From Deltaproteobacteria bacterium (GTDB lineage Bacteria; Desulfobacterota; Dissulfuribacteria; Dissulfuribacterales; QOAL01), in NCBI GenBank assembly GCA_024275145.1, contig JAJRZR010000108.1, forward strand, positions 1-36,041: a stretch of 36,041 nucleotides of DNA, written 5' to 3'. Shown here piece after piece: positions 1 through 8,436 of this stretch. A program made the position numbers and the translations under genes. Below the pieces are notes generated by a model. The model did not search any database, was not told the origin of the DNA, and was given only the letters and a program-made list of their open reading frames with translations. Numbering within the stretch: position 1 is the first letter of the stretch; each line of letters starts with the position of its first letter.

Positions 1-77
1 CCAAGCATTGCCAGGCATGCGAAAAGTGACAGGATCAGTACAGTCAATACCACGCTCCTGCTCTTTAAATGTTTCAT
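1..77 (-). CDS. Exported protein, N-terminal fragment only
   Basis: Only the first 25 codons lie inside the window; the gene runs off the left edge. The visible peptide begins MKHLKSRS and continues with a hydrophobic stretch rich in V, L and I that reaches a Cys at residue 21, so it is a Sec signal peptide and perhaps a lipoprotein signal. The start is supported by a strong Shine-Dalgarno run (AAGGAGG at about 83-89 on the complementary strand) at suitable spacing from the ATG at 77-75. It is divergent from the beta-barrel gene at 564. Function cannot be told from what is visible. Confidence 0.7.
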   Translation of the reverse strand, partial: MKHLKSRSVVLTVLILSLFACLAML

Positions 78-563
78 CCTTTTCCTCCTTTTTTCCTCGG
101 GAAAAAATTTTGGCACATTGGCCTTAACTTTCATATGGAGCCTTCAAGATGCACATAGGGATTTATGTCCTTTCAACAAAAACCTCCCTGAATTTTTTAT
201 AGCAAATTCACCCCGGTGTCCAGAGAAAAAAATGAATACCGGATCATATCCGTGTACGGATATTGCAATATGCCCCTTTCAACGTGAAAATCAGTACCCG
301 GTCTCAGGGCGTGCATCCACTACGTTGTCAGTCACTTAAGGCATGGGAATTTGTATCCGCTGTGTCTTTTTGTCCTGGTTTGCGGCCTCGGGATGTTGGT
401 TGTGTTTGGTCTTGGAATGTTTGTTTCCTTTTGCCTCCGTCGGCAAAAAATGTTAAACCTGGATTGAATCCTGATTCAGGATTTTTCTTAATAAACAGAA
501 GGGCAGGGTGCCTTTGACGGCATGCCAGGACCCGTCCTTACTGTAAAGGGGAAGCCATAAGCC
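78..563. other. Divergent intergenic region, 486 bases
   Basis: No convincing gene is present; short open frames here lack ribosome-binding sites and coding character. The region must hold the promoters of the minus-strand exported protein and of the + strand barrel operon, but I could not fix either one. The one clear structure is a 17-base perfect palindrome at 467-483 (AATCCTGA-T-TCAGGATT) that runs into a T-rich stretch at 482-489. It could be a weak + strand terminator or attenuator in the leader of the barrel gene, or an operator. Confidence 0.4.
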
Positions 564-1892
564 GTGTCGTCAAGGATCGGGTTACTCATTGTTCTGGTCA
601 CACTTCTCGTGCCTTCCGTATCCACACTCTGGGCGCTTGATACCTGCGGTGAAGCGGATATGCTCTATAAAGAGGGAATGGCCTTGCTCGATGATTCGAG
701 GCAGGAGGCATCCCTTTATGAGAGGGCGTTGTCATTGTGTCCCGGGCTCTATAAGGCCCATGTAAGGCTTGGGGAGGTATACCTTGCCAGAGGTGAGGTC
801 TCAAAGGCCCTGGACCAGTTCCGCAAGGCCCTGGAGTTGAGGGACGCCATAGAGCCGCATCTCAGGATAGGGGAAATCTACAGGATTCTCGGGCGGTATA
901 AGATGGCCAAGAAAGAGTTCAGCCACGTGTTATCCGTGGTCCCTGATTGCCTGGAGGCAGCCGCTCAGCTCGAATACCTGAAGAAGGTGAGCGTTGTCTA
1001 CGACAAGATGATCGAGCCCTATCCTGGCCGCATTCCTCTGGCCATCTTTGCACGGATCCCCGGCATGAGCCTGCCCAGGGGGGCCATCCTGGCCGATGTA
1101 CAGTTCAATCATATCGTTCAGGACATAAGGACCTCTGTGCCGGCCTCCGAAAGGGTGGTACGGATAGATGCGTTTATACTGGGGCTCCGCTATGGCCTGA
1201 CGGACAGAGTGAGCGTGGGGCTCATGCCCAAATTTTTGTATAAGAAGGGCAATCTCTATTCACCGGAGCTTGACCGGCACATCGACCTAGGCGTAAGCGG
1301 TATGGGAGATACGGTAGTGTTTTTCAAGTACCGGCTCCTGCGAAGGGCAAGGCACGACCTGTCCCTGTTCCATCTCCTGAGTATCCCTACAGGCGATTCC
1401 AGTGCCATGGACAGGTCGCATCAGGTAGGCAGGTTGCTTCCGTTGGGCTCGGGGCATTTCGATTTCCAGCCTGGCCTTGCATATACTACGTTTACCGGGC
1501 GGGTTACGTTGCATTCAAGCCTTTCTTATCTGATTACAGGTTCCCGGAGCCAGGGTGACGAACTGCGTGCCAACCTTGCCCTGGAAACGAGGGTGTTTCA
1601 TGGCCTGATCGCATCCCTGGAGCTGAATTACAGGTGGAGAGGGGCCTCCAGGAGGAGACAGACCTACCAGGCGCTGCTTACTTCCCCGTATGAGAAACCG
1701 AAGGATTATTCCATTACCATAGATGAAAAAAGTGGCCATGCGTTGTTTATGGCCCCGGGGTTTAGGTTTCTCATGCCATGGGGCCTTCAACTGGAGTTGG
1801 GCGCAAGGTTTCCTGTAATCAGACCTGGGGCGGATAGCGGACCGCTCGAAAGATCCGTATTCCATATCGGGCTTGTCCGGGCGTTTTTCTAG
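564..1892 (+). CDS. Outer-membrane beta-barrel protein with N-terminal TPR repeats
   Basis: The 442-residue protein starts with a Sec signal peptide (residues 1-25, hydrophobic core LLIVLVTLLVP). Residues about 28-150 form TPR-like helical repeats: YKAHVRLGEVYLARGEVSKA is a textbook TPR helix pair. Residues about 160-442 show alternating amphipathic strands and a terminal Phe (ending VRAFF), as expected for a porin-like barrel inserted by the BAM machinery; the pattern resembles the MetA-pathway/transporter-like barrel families. The start is a GTG preceded by AAGGGG. It leads a unit with the beta-helix lipoprotein (61 bases downstream) and the decaheme lipoprotein, which suggests a channel or sheath for the cytochrome. 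Substrate and exact barrel family are not identified. Confidence 0.7.
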   Translation: MSSRIGLLIVLVTLLVPSVSTLWALDTCGEADMLYKEGMALLDDSRQEASLYERALSLCPGLYKAHVRLGEVYLARGEVSKALDQFRKALELRDAIEPHLRIGEIYRILGRYKMAKKEFSHVLSVVPDCLEAAAQLEYLKKVSVVYDKMIEPYPGRIPLAIFARIPGMSLPRGAILADVQFNHIVQDIRTSVPASERVVRIDAFILGLRYGLTDRVSVGLMPKFLYKKGNLYSPELDRHIDLGVSGMGDTVVFFKYRLLRRARHDLSLFHLLSIPTGDSSAMDRSHQVGRLLPLGSGHFDFQPGLAYTTFTGRVTLHSSLSYLITGSRSQGDELRANLALETRVFHGLIASLELNYRWRGASRRRQTYQALLTSPYEKPKDYSITIDEKSGHALFMAPGFRFLMPWGLQLELGARFPVIRPGADSGPLERSVFHIGLVRAFF

Positions 1893-1953
1893 GCCCGGAC
1901 CATGTCTTCATGTCCGGATGTGACGCAAGATTGCGGGCCGCACGAGGGCTTAT

Positions 1954-3135
1954 ATGAAAACTATGGAAAGAGCCACATGGATAGCAGCCATTGTCCTTAT
2001 GGCCTTGTGCCTGGTTCATCTACCCGCTTGCCGTGGAAGCGAAGGGGCTGCAACGGGGCGAGCTCAGGGCCGTCATGAGGCCGTTTTCGAGGACAACGAG
2101 ATCTTTCAAAACGATCTCGTGGGAATCAGGGTGGCCGGGGATCTTCCCGTCCATATAAGGGACAACGATGTCCATTTAAACGGCAGGGCCGGCATAATTC
2201 TGGGATGGGGGGCTCGTGCCAGGATTACAGGCACCAGGATTCATGACAACCACGACAGTGGCCTCAGGATCGGGGGGACTGGATGTGTGGATATCACTGG
2301 CTGCCGGGTATTTGCCAATTTGAGGTCAGGGCTGCTTATAGACCCCCTGGAAAGGGGGTTCCGTGGCAGGATAAGGCTGATGGTCTCAGATTCCAGGATC
2401 TATGCCAATCAAAGGGCGGGTATAAGGTCCAGGGTAGGTCCTGATACCATGGCCTTGCTTTCGGTTGCAGGCTGTTCCATATACCGGAACCTCGATGCCG
2501 GTATCAGAGTCAGGAACCATACCCATCTTACGGTGAGCGGATGCTGGATAAGGCGGAATGGGATGGCTGGCATTATATCCCTTGCGTCTCCAAACGATCC
2601 GGTACTGGACATAGTCAACAACAAGATATGTTTCAATTTAGGGCCTGGTATACTGGTGGTCCAGGGTCGGTCTGGAGAGGCAGGGATAAAGGGAAACTGG
2701 ATATACAACAACCTTCGCTCAGGCGTCGTGTGTGGCCTGTGGAAGGGGCATGACTACAAGGTGGGCGGTCTTTCCATCGCCGGCAATATCATAGTCTCAA
2801 ACGGCTCCGGCGACAAGGGTGCCGGAATCCGCTGGACTGGTAAGGGAAGGGTGTCCGTCAGGAAAAATGTAATCGCATACAATGTTTCTACAGGCATTCG
2901 TTCAAAGGGCTGCAAGGGATATGCAGGGAATCTGCTCTTCGCAAACGGTAAGGCCGCCAGATGCTGTGAAGACCCTGACACCGCTCCCTTTATGGTGGAA
3001 AGTATCCAGTACAGCGGATGTGCGGGAAGAGGAAAGGGGGATATAATAACTGATCCCCGGTTCCTGGACCCGGATGCCTATGATTTCCGGCTGGAGGAGG
3101 GATCACCGGCCAGAGGAATTCTGTATGGCAAGTAG
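1954..3135 (+). CDS. Right-handed parallel beta-helix lipoprotein (NosD/PbH1 type)
   Basis: This is a 393-residue protein. The N-terminus has a hydrophobic signal ending in a lipobox-like LPAC, so the mature protein is probably lipid-anchored at about Cys26. The rest is a ladder of about 22-residue PbH1 coils with the recurrent pattern N-x-I-x-x-N-x-x-x-G-I (for example NEIFQNDLVGIRV, NKICFNLGPGILV). The C-terminal block DPRFLDPDAYDFRLEEGSPA matches the end motif common in extracellular beta-helix proteins. Such folds bind polysaccharides, metals or partner proteins; NosD itself helps mature a periplasmic copper enzyme, but similarity of fold does not prove that role. The start is an ATG preceded by GAGGG. 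Its stop overlaps the start of the decaheme gene, so the two are translationally coupled. Confidence 0.75.
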   Translation: MKTMERATWIAAIVLMALCLVHLPACRGSEGAATGRAQGRHEAVFEDNEIFQNDLVGIRVAGDLPVHIRDNDVHLNGRAGIILGWGARARITGTRIHDNHDSGLRIGGTGCVDITGCRVFANLRSGLLIDPLERGFRGRIRLMVSDSRIYANQRAGIRSRVGPDTMALLSVAGCSIYRNLDAGIRVRNHTHLTVSGCWIRRNGMAGIISLASPNDPVLDIVNNKICFNLGPGILVVQGRSGEAGIKGNWIYNNLRSGVVCGLWKGHDYKVGGLSIAGNIIVSNGSGDKGAGIRWTGKGRVSVRKNVIAYNVSTGIRSKGCKGYAGNLLFANGKAARCCEDPDTAPFMVESIQYSGCAGRGKGDIITDPRFLDPDAYDFRLEEGSPARGILYGK

Positions 3136-4018
3136 TCTTCCGGGATGTTATATCCTATTGATGTTTCTGTGCCTCGTCTCGTCTTTGTTTCCAGGCTGTG
3201 CCCGCCATCACCGGTTATCTGCCGGTGACAACAAGACGGTTGTGCAGGTCTCAACGATTGGCGTTCCGGAAAGTAGCGCGGAGCGTCCGGCAAGGCATCC
3301 CGGTTTCTCTATGCACTGGGGTGGCAGGAAGGTTGCGAGCTGTATGGATTGCCATGTTGATCATACCCACCGCGCTGTCGCAGGCGAAAGGGGGGAGGGT
3401 GCCGGGGCGCAGCGATGCCTGTCATGCCATCAGGGCTGCGGCGCACGGCAGGCTCTATCCGGGGGTCCGCCTGGAGGATGCCTCAGGCCTGTTCGTTCTA
3501 GCGGTCCTGGCCCCATCCCGGCAAGGCCCCTTCTGATAACCGCCTGCAACCTGTGTCATCCAAAGGAATATAAGGAATTTTCCACCTATATCACCATGCA
3601 TTCCCAGTTCTCATGTACCACCTGCCACCACGTATGGCACGGGGTCATCCCCAGATGTACCCAGTGCCATCCGCGGCATGGCGCAGGATTGAACGGCATA
3701 GGTTGTACGAAATGTCACCCCCCGCACATGGTGTTGAGGATAAAGTTTCCAGCCAGATCGCCTGGGAATATATGCATTGGATGTCATCGTGGGGCATACG
3801 AGGACCTGAAGGAGGCGGGTGGTAGGCATCGTGGTCTGCGCTGTACCACCTGCCATCCTGGTGAACATGGAACTACCAAAAGGTGTATCCAGTGTCATGG
3901 GGATGTCCACAAGAGAGGCAAGGGAGGGGGGATAGCGCCGGAATATCACATGTGTACGAGATGCCATGGCCAGGCGCACGTCCTGATTATCCATCCCATG
4001 AGGTCTGCAAGCCCTTAG
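3125..4018 (+). CDS. Decaheme c-type cytochrome lipoprotein
   Basis: The 297-residue protein has ten CXXCH haem-attachment motifs: CMDCH, CLSCH, CNLCH, CTTCH, CTQCH, CTKCH, CIGCH, CTTCH, CIQCH and CTRCH. The last eight are packed into the C-terminal 170 residues with extra His residues available as distal ligands. I chose the ATG at 3125, not the upstream frame opening, because it gives a clean lipoprotein signal (CLVSSLFPGC) and has AGAGGA nine bases upstream. It overlaps the beta-helix gene by 11 bases. Residues about 115-145 are Gly/Pro-rich and look like a linker between a two-haem and an eight-haem part. Likely an envelope electron carrier; the donor and acceptor are unknown. It faces the lyase genes tail to tail with 34 bases between. 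Confidence 0.85.
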   Translation: MASSLPGCYILLMFLCLVSSLFPGCARHHRLSAGDNKTVVQVSTIGVPESSAERPARHPGFSMHWGGRKVASCMDCHVDHTHRAVAGERGEGAGAQRCLSCHQGCGARQALSGGPPGGCLRPVRSSGPGPIPARPLLITACNLCHPKEYKEFSTYITMHSQFSCTTCHHVWHGVIPRCTQCHPRHGAGLNGIGCTKCHPPHMVLRIKFPARSPGNICIGCHRGAYEDLKEAGGRHRGLRCTTCHPGEHGTTKRCIQCHGDVHKRGKGGGIAPEYHMCTRCHGQAHVLIIHPMRSASP

Positions 4019-4052
4019 GCACTGAGTCGATTTGTTGCCGGTGTTTGTGCGT

Positions 4053-5513
4053 TCAATACGGCGTCATAGGGCACGTGCCGTTATCTTCAAGGATTGGGCA
4101 TCGCCTTTCCCAGACTTTTTCGGGCACGGGGATGGTCTCCCTGGCCATTTTTAGAACCCGGTCTGCAATGTCCCTGGACAGTCCCGTATGTATGCCGGGA
4201 TTTAGCGCCATCTCCAGTGTGTCCTTTGCAAAGAGCCTTGACATATCTTTCTTTTCCAGCAATATGTCGATAGGTCTTTTGCCATGGGCCCTGGCAGACA
4301 TGGATGCCTCGTAGACCAGCCTATGGGCCCTGGAAAGGCCGATCTTTTCCGCGAGCAGGAACATCAAGGCCTCTGAGGATATGAAGGACGCCGCTTCGGC
4401 TAGGTTCGCCTCTATCCTTTTTTTGTGGATTACAATTCCCTGGAGTATCCTTTTCATGAGAGAGAGCATCCCCGAGAAGAAAAGACATGTGTCTGTAACG
4501 CTGACCCACTCCAGGCGAACTGCCCTGTAATCACGCTCGTGTTCATTGATCAGCCCCTCAAGGCCCAGCCCGGCGTTGGCCTTTATGAGCCTTGAGAGTA
4601 CCACCACCTGTTCGCACATCTCAGGATTTACCTTGTGGGGCATGGTGCTGCTTCCAACCTTGCCCATATGGAAGGGCTCTTCCATTTCTCCCACCTCGCT
4701 CCTGGATAGCGTCCTGATCTCATTGGCTATGCGGCCAAGCCCCCCTGCAACGATTCCCATCGTGCACAGGAGATCGGCTATTCGGTCCCTGGCTGCATGC
4801 CAGGAGCAAAGCGGTGGTTTCAGCCCCAGGTGATTGGAGAATACCTCAAGCAACCTCAAGGCCTTTTTACCCAGGGCGTCCATGGTTCCAACTCCACCGA
4901 ACAACTGGCTTACGAGCACCCTGTCCCGGCAGGCAAGGAGCCTTTCGTGGCCCCTTGACAATTCATCCAGCCAACCAGCGATCTTGAGGCCCAGGGTCAT
5001 CGGCAAGGCCTGCTGACAGTGGGTCCTTCCGGTTATGGGGAGTCCCTTGTATCTTTCGGTAAGGTCTATGAGGTTGTGCGCGATCAGTTCGATATCGCGA
5101 AGGGCGATTTCAAGGTAGTCCTTGAGTTCAAGGACAAGGCCGGTGTCCTGTATATCCTGGGTGGTGGCGCCATGATGCACGTAATTTCCCATGTCTTCAT
5201 CCAGGATTTCCCGCAGGGCATCAAGAAGTGGTACTAGGGAGTGGCCGGTATAGTTGATTCCTCTTTTTACCCTGGAAAGGTCTATCGACCTTATGTCGGC
5301 CTTCTCACTAATGGCCCTTGCGGCCTCGTTGGGGATGATACCGAGTTCTGCCTGGGATTTGGCAAGCACTGCCTCTACGCGGAGCCATCTCTGGAACCTG
5401 TAAAGGTGGCAGAATACCATCCTGGCCTCGCTAGTGGTATAGCTTGCCCCGTAAAAAGGCGAATCAACTATGTGACAGATGGGTTGGCAGCGCATTTTGC
5501 CATGAAAATACAT
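4053..5513 (-). CDS. Fumarase/adenylosuccinate lyase superfamily lyase (PcaB/PurB-like), copy 2
   Basis: Members of this superfamily eliminate or cyclise across a C-N or C-C bond to release a fumarate-like product. Visible signatures are the flexible active-site loop GSSTMPHKVNPEMCE, the helix motif HHGATTQDIQDTG and the acid/base region TGRTHCQQALPMTLG. The segment FGGVGTMDALGKK and the WHAARDRIAD block are closer to 3-carboxymuconate cycloisomerase (PcaB) than to classical PurB. The open frame extends further upstream, but the ATG at 5513 has GGGGCAGG just before it and gives about 486 residues, matching the paralogue immediately upstream (gap of 84 bases to the chosen start). Last gene of the minus-strand series. 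Substrate unknown; an aromatic muconate pathway is unlikely in this context. Confidence 0.75.
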   Translation of the reverse strand: MYFHGKMRCQPICHIVDSPFYGASYTTSEARMVFCHLYRFQRWLRVEAVLAKSQAELGIIPNEAARAISEKADIRSIDLSRVKRGINYTGHSLVPLLDALREILDEDMGNYVHHGATTQDIQDTGLVLELKDYLEIALRDIELIAHNLIDLTERYKGLPITGRTHCQQALPMTLGLKIAGWLDELSRGHERLLACRDRVLVSQLFGGVGTMDALGKKALRLLEVFSNHLGLKPPLCSWHAARDRIADLLCTMGIVAGGLGRIANEIRTLSRSEVGEMEEPFHMGKVGSSTMPHKVNPEMCEQVVVLSRLIKANAGLGLEGLINEHERDYRAVRLEWVSVTDTCLFFSGMLSLMKRILQGIVIHKKRIEANLAEAASFISSEALMFLLAEKIGLSRAHRLVYEASMSARAHGKRPIDILLEKKDMSRLFAKDTLEMALNPGIHTGLSRDIADRVLKMARETIPVPEKVWERRCPILEDNGTCPMTPY

Positions 5514-5597
5514 CCTGCCCCTGGGCCATGTCGTGCCATGCCCTGAGGGTGTGGTCCCGGCCATACTGGCCACGTGAAAGTCTGGGGCCGGCAGTGG

Positions 5598-6986
5598 CTA
5601 GGGTTTCCAAAGGGGTTCAGGGTCCTTGGCCCTTAGGGACTGGATCTCATTGAGGCAGTCTTCGACCATGTCTATAGCGCAGCCCGTATATAATTCCGGG
5701 TGATCAAGGAAGGACAAGTCCTTCCCGGACACGAGAGGCCCGATCTCCGGATCGGTCAGTATCATGTGCTTGAGGCTGGCGCCTGTATCCTGTGCCGCCC
5801 TAACAATGGTCCGCACCTTTGCCATGGCGTCCATCCTTCCCATTGTGTCGGCAAGGGCCATGACCAGTGCCTCGGATACCGCTAGGTCACCTTGAAGGCC
5901 AAGGTTTTTCAGCATCCTTTCCTCCTTGATCCTAAGACCTGAAAGGACAGTGATCATGTAGTGGGATACGGCCCCTGTATATATGCAGACTTGCGGCATG
6001 GCAAGCCATTCAGACCACAGTTTTCTGGGATCCCTTTCATGTTCATGCACCATTGCCTCCATGACCACCTGTGAAAGGTGCCTGATATGCCCTGCAATGG
6101 CCTGGACCCGTTGGCACAGGACCGGGTTGGATTTGTGGGGCATGGCGCTACTTGCAGGGGCATGCCCAGGAGGAGTGGGTTCTTCAAGCTCTCCGATCTC
6201 AGTCTTTTGCAGTTGATAGATCTCGTTTGCGATCTTTTCGAGGGTACTGCAATATATGGCGCACAGATTGGCTGCTTCGGCTATCCTGTCCCTGGAATTG
6301 TGCCACGGGATATGGGAAAGGGCAAGGCCCAGGCGCTTCAATGTCGCCTCTGCCACCGGTCTGGCCATATCCCCTAGGGATGCAAGGGTGCCGGCTGCGC
6401 CGCCAAACTGGCCCACGTTCAGGCGACTGGCTATCTCCTTTAGCCTTTCGATATGTCTCCTTGTTTCCATTGCCCATACAGCAACCTTCATGCCAAAGGT
6501 TGAGGGCAGGGCCTGTTGGCCGTGGGTTCTGGCCATGATAGGTGTATCTATCTTCTTACGGGCCAGGTCAATACATATGGTTTCGATACCTCTCATATCC
6601 CTGTATATCAACGAGAGACACTCACGCAGTTCCAGGACCTGGCAGGTATCTATGACATCCTGGGTGGTAGCCCCGAAATGAACATATTGGCCGGCCATTT
6701 GGCTACAGGTGTCTTTCAGGGCATTTATAAGCGGTATCAATGAGTTGCGGCTCTTTTTGTATCCTTCTTTTAGGGCATTGATGTCCAGCTGATCGATCCT
6801 TGCCTTCCTATTGATTTCCCTTGCAGCATCGGTAGGGATCACCCCCAACTCGGCCTGGGCCGCGGCAAGCGCCGCCTCGAAATCAAGCCAGCGTTGAAGG
6901 CGTTTTTCTTCGTCGAATATACGAGTAAACTCCCTGGTACTGAATACCAACGGGTTGATTTCGTAGTCAAAGGGATGACAGGGCAT
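5598..6986 (-). CDS. Fumarase/adenylosuccinate lyase superfamily lyase (PcaB/PurB-like), copy 1
   Basis: This 462-residue protein is full length for the superfamily. It carries HFGATTQDVIDTC, ARTHGQQALPSTFG, FGGAAGTLASLGD, WHNSRDRIAE and the catalytic-loop signature ASSAMPHKSNPVLC, plus the late HEHERDPRKLWSEWLAMP motif typical of PcaB-like members. The catalytic Ser and His positions are intact. It is a clear paralogue of the next gene downstream, so two diverged active lyases are encoded in tandem, possibly forming hetero-oligomers because active sites in this family are built from three chains. Its start overlaps the end of the JAMM gene by 20 bases, which argues for translational coupling and a shared pathway. 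A housekeeping PurB role is less likely given the neighbours. Confidence 0.8.
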   Translation of the reverse strand: MPCHPFDYEINPLVFSTREFTRIFDEEKRLQRWLDFEAALAAAQAELGVIPTDAAREINRKARIDQLDINALKEGYKKSRNSLIPLINALKDTCSQMAGQYVHFGATTQDVIDTCQVLELRECLSLIYRDMRGIETICIDLARKKIDTPIMARTHGQQALPSTFGMKVAVWAMETRRHIERLKEIASRLNVGQFGGAAGTLASLGDMARPVAEATLKRLGLALSHIPWHNSRDRIAEAANLCAIYCSTLEKIANEIYQLQKTEIGELEEPTPPGHAPASSAMPHKSNPVLCQRVQAIAGHIRHLSQVVMEAMVHEHERDPRKLWSEWLAMPQVCIYTGAVSHYMITVLSGLRIKEERMLKNLGLQGDLAVSEALVMALADTMGRMDAMAKVRTIVRAAQDTGASLKHMILTDPEIGPLVSGKDLSFLDHPELYTGCAIDMVEDCLNEIQSLRAKDPEPLWKP

Positions 6987-7563
6987 AACAAGGCCTTCTA
7001 GGATTACGTTCGATCGTTATTGGGACTTCCCTGTCCTTTATTCCTTCATGGAATGCCCTTATGACAGGATGTTTCATGTCTACCATGGACACGATAAATG
7101 TGAATAGGCCGCTGTTACGTGCCAGGACCGCATCGAGTTTCGTGGGTGTGTCCCGTTGGGGATCATGGCTCCATGCCACTGCATGTACGTGATATGATCC
7201 GGCAATTGTGAATCCTCGGGCATCACATATCGCGTAGCACTCCCTCAGTTCTTCCGGGTCTGTGATCCATCCCCTTTTGGATAGGGGCGTTTTCGATGGA
7301 ATGGCGCTTCGTTCCATGATACGGTCCATGTAGCTCTTGTACGGCTCCACGGCCCTGAGATTTCTCTTCAAGGGAAGGATCAGCTCTACCAGAAAGTCCG
7401 GCCCGTTCAACGCCCCGGCCACGAGACCGTAGGCCCTTTTCGTATGATCCTCTCCGGGCAGAAACCTGCCGGTGAGCTTTCTGCTGCAATGGTGGATGAT
7501 CTCCTCCCATTTTGAACAGGGCAAGTGAAATCTCCTTATCTCATGTATCCTTGTTTTTCCCAT
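6967..7563 (-). CDS. JAMM/MPN+ zinc metalloprotease-like protein
   Basis: The 198-residue protein matches the JAMM (JAB1/MPN/Mov34) layout: an early strand ending in Glu60 (DFLVELILPL), the DPEEL helix at 102-106, then GSYHVHAV with His125 and His127, and PTKLD with Asp144, followed by the core strand FIVSMVD. This reproduces the Glu, H-x-H and [S/T]-x-x-D zinc ligands and catalytic acid. Bacterial members trim or deconjugate ubiquitin-like sulfur carriers, or cleave small peptide conjugates. The spacing between HVH and the Asp is longer than usual, with a second SHDPQRD stretch between them. It sits 9 bases after the YjeF-C-like gene and overlaps the first lyase. A MoaD/ThiS and ThiF pair lies 16 kb away. 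Substrate not known. Confidence 0.72.
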   Translation of the reverse strand: MGKTRIHEIRRFHLPCSKWEEIIHHCSRKLTGRFLPGEDHTKRAYGLVAGALNGPDFLVELILPLKRNLRAVEPYKSYMDRIMERSAIPSKTPLSKRGWITDPEELRECYAICDARGFTIAGSYHVHAVAWSHDPQRDTPTKLDAVLARNSGLFTFIVSMVDMKHPVIRAFHEGIKDREVPITIERNPRRPCYALSSL

Positions 7564-7572
7564 TGGTCCTGC

Positions 7573-8436
7573 CTATAAACGGCCATTTAGAACCTTCTCC
7601 AGGGCCGCTGGTATGTGCCCGATTATCTCGCTCACCTGGGTGGCTGGGGTGGGATTGGCAAGCTCACCTGCTACGCGATTTACCCTGCCTGCGATTCCGC
7701 AGGCATCCACATGATCCCTGCCGGCCTGGACCATCGCACTTATTGTGCCTGTTACCATGTCCCCGGTGCCACCAACAGGTTCCAGTGTCTCGATATTCGG
7801 GCTGTCAATACGTTCTATTATATCGCCATCCCGGCATACATAGTCCGTTTTACCCTTTATGAACATGGTGGTTGCGGCATTTTTGAATCGGTATGCCTTC
7901 TTGACCAGCTCCGGTACGTCTTCCTCCATGTGGAATATGAAGCCCCTGGTATAGGTAGGATGTGCAGCCTTTTCATCCGCCAGAAACGCTGCCTCTCCCA
8001 GATCAGGTGTAAAAAGCTGATACCTGTGGGCATCTCCTCCGGCCTTGGCCACATACATGCCCCCTGCATCGGCCAGGAGTACAGGAGGATGTTCCATGGA
8101 ATCAATGGAGGCGAGTACCTTCTTGTTCCATGCTATATCAGGCATTATATAGTGAATAGTAACGGCGTCCGGCCCAAGATCTGGCAGATTCTTGGCCAGA
8201 AATTCGTAGATTTTTACGCTACCTTCCCTTGATCCTATATCCCCGGCCACCACTGCATAGGGTGCTTCCAGCCCCATGGCCAGGGTGATATGGCATACAA
8301 CCGAGATCATTGCCGCTGTTCCGCGGTCTATGTCCACAGATCTTCCGTCGATCGTTATTCCACGCTCTGTCAGCTGTGCCTTGCCTGCAAGTAGCGGTAG
8401 ATCCCTGTCAGGAATCGTGCCTGCCAGAAGAAGCAT
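7573..8436 (-). CDS. YjeF C-terminal / ribokinase-fold protein (NAD(P)H-hydrate dehydratase-like)
   Basis: The protein has about 287 residues from the ATG at 8436, which is preceded by a GGGG run; an upstream in-frame start would add 19 residues lying inside the DUF3343 gene. Hallmarks are TPDLGEAAFL (the TPHPGE-like block), the strand MFIKGKTDYVCRDGD and VGGTGDMVTGTISAMV, where GTGD holds the catalytic Asp and anion hole of the ADP/ATP-dependent dehydratase or kinase fold. The genuine family repairs hydrated NADH, usually joined to an epimerase domain that is absent here. In this operon, coupled by overlap to a Se/S-carrier-like gene, it may have been recruited as a kinase or dehydratase for another small molecule. 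Confidence 0.65.
   Translation of the reverse strand: MLLLAGTIPDRDLPLLAGKAQLTERGITIDGRSVDIDRGTAAMISVVCHITLAMGLEAPYAVVAGDIGSREGSVKIYEFLAKNLPDLGPDAVTIHYIMPDIAWNKKVLASIDSMEHPPVLLADAGGMYVAKAGGDAHRYQLFTPDLGEAAFLADEKAAHPTYTRGFIFHMEEDVPELVKKAYRFKNAATTMFIKGKTDYVCRDGDIIERIDSPNIETLEPVGGTGDMVTGTISAMVQAGRDHVDACGIAGRVNRVAGELANPTPATQVSEIIGHIPAALEKVLNGRL

Noticed and set aside
111-127. TGGCAC at 111-116 as a sigma-54 promoter
   Set aside because: No TTGC/GC element is found at the required spacing downstream on the + strand, and the site lies about 450 bases before the next + strand gene.
1954-3135. A nitrous oxide reductase maturation (nosD) gene
   Set aside because: Fold similarity only; nosZ, nosF, nosY and nosL are not in the window and the neighbours are a barrel protein and a decaheme cytochrome.
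5598-6986. Housekeeping purB
   Set aside because: The motifs match the wider superfamily, closer to PcaB, and the gene is coupled to a JAMM gene and a paralogue instead of purine genes. PurB activity cannot be excluded but is not the best call.
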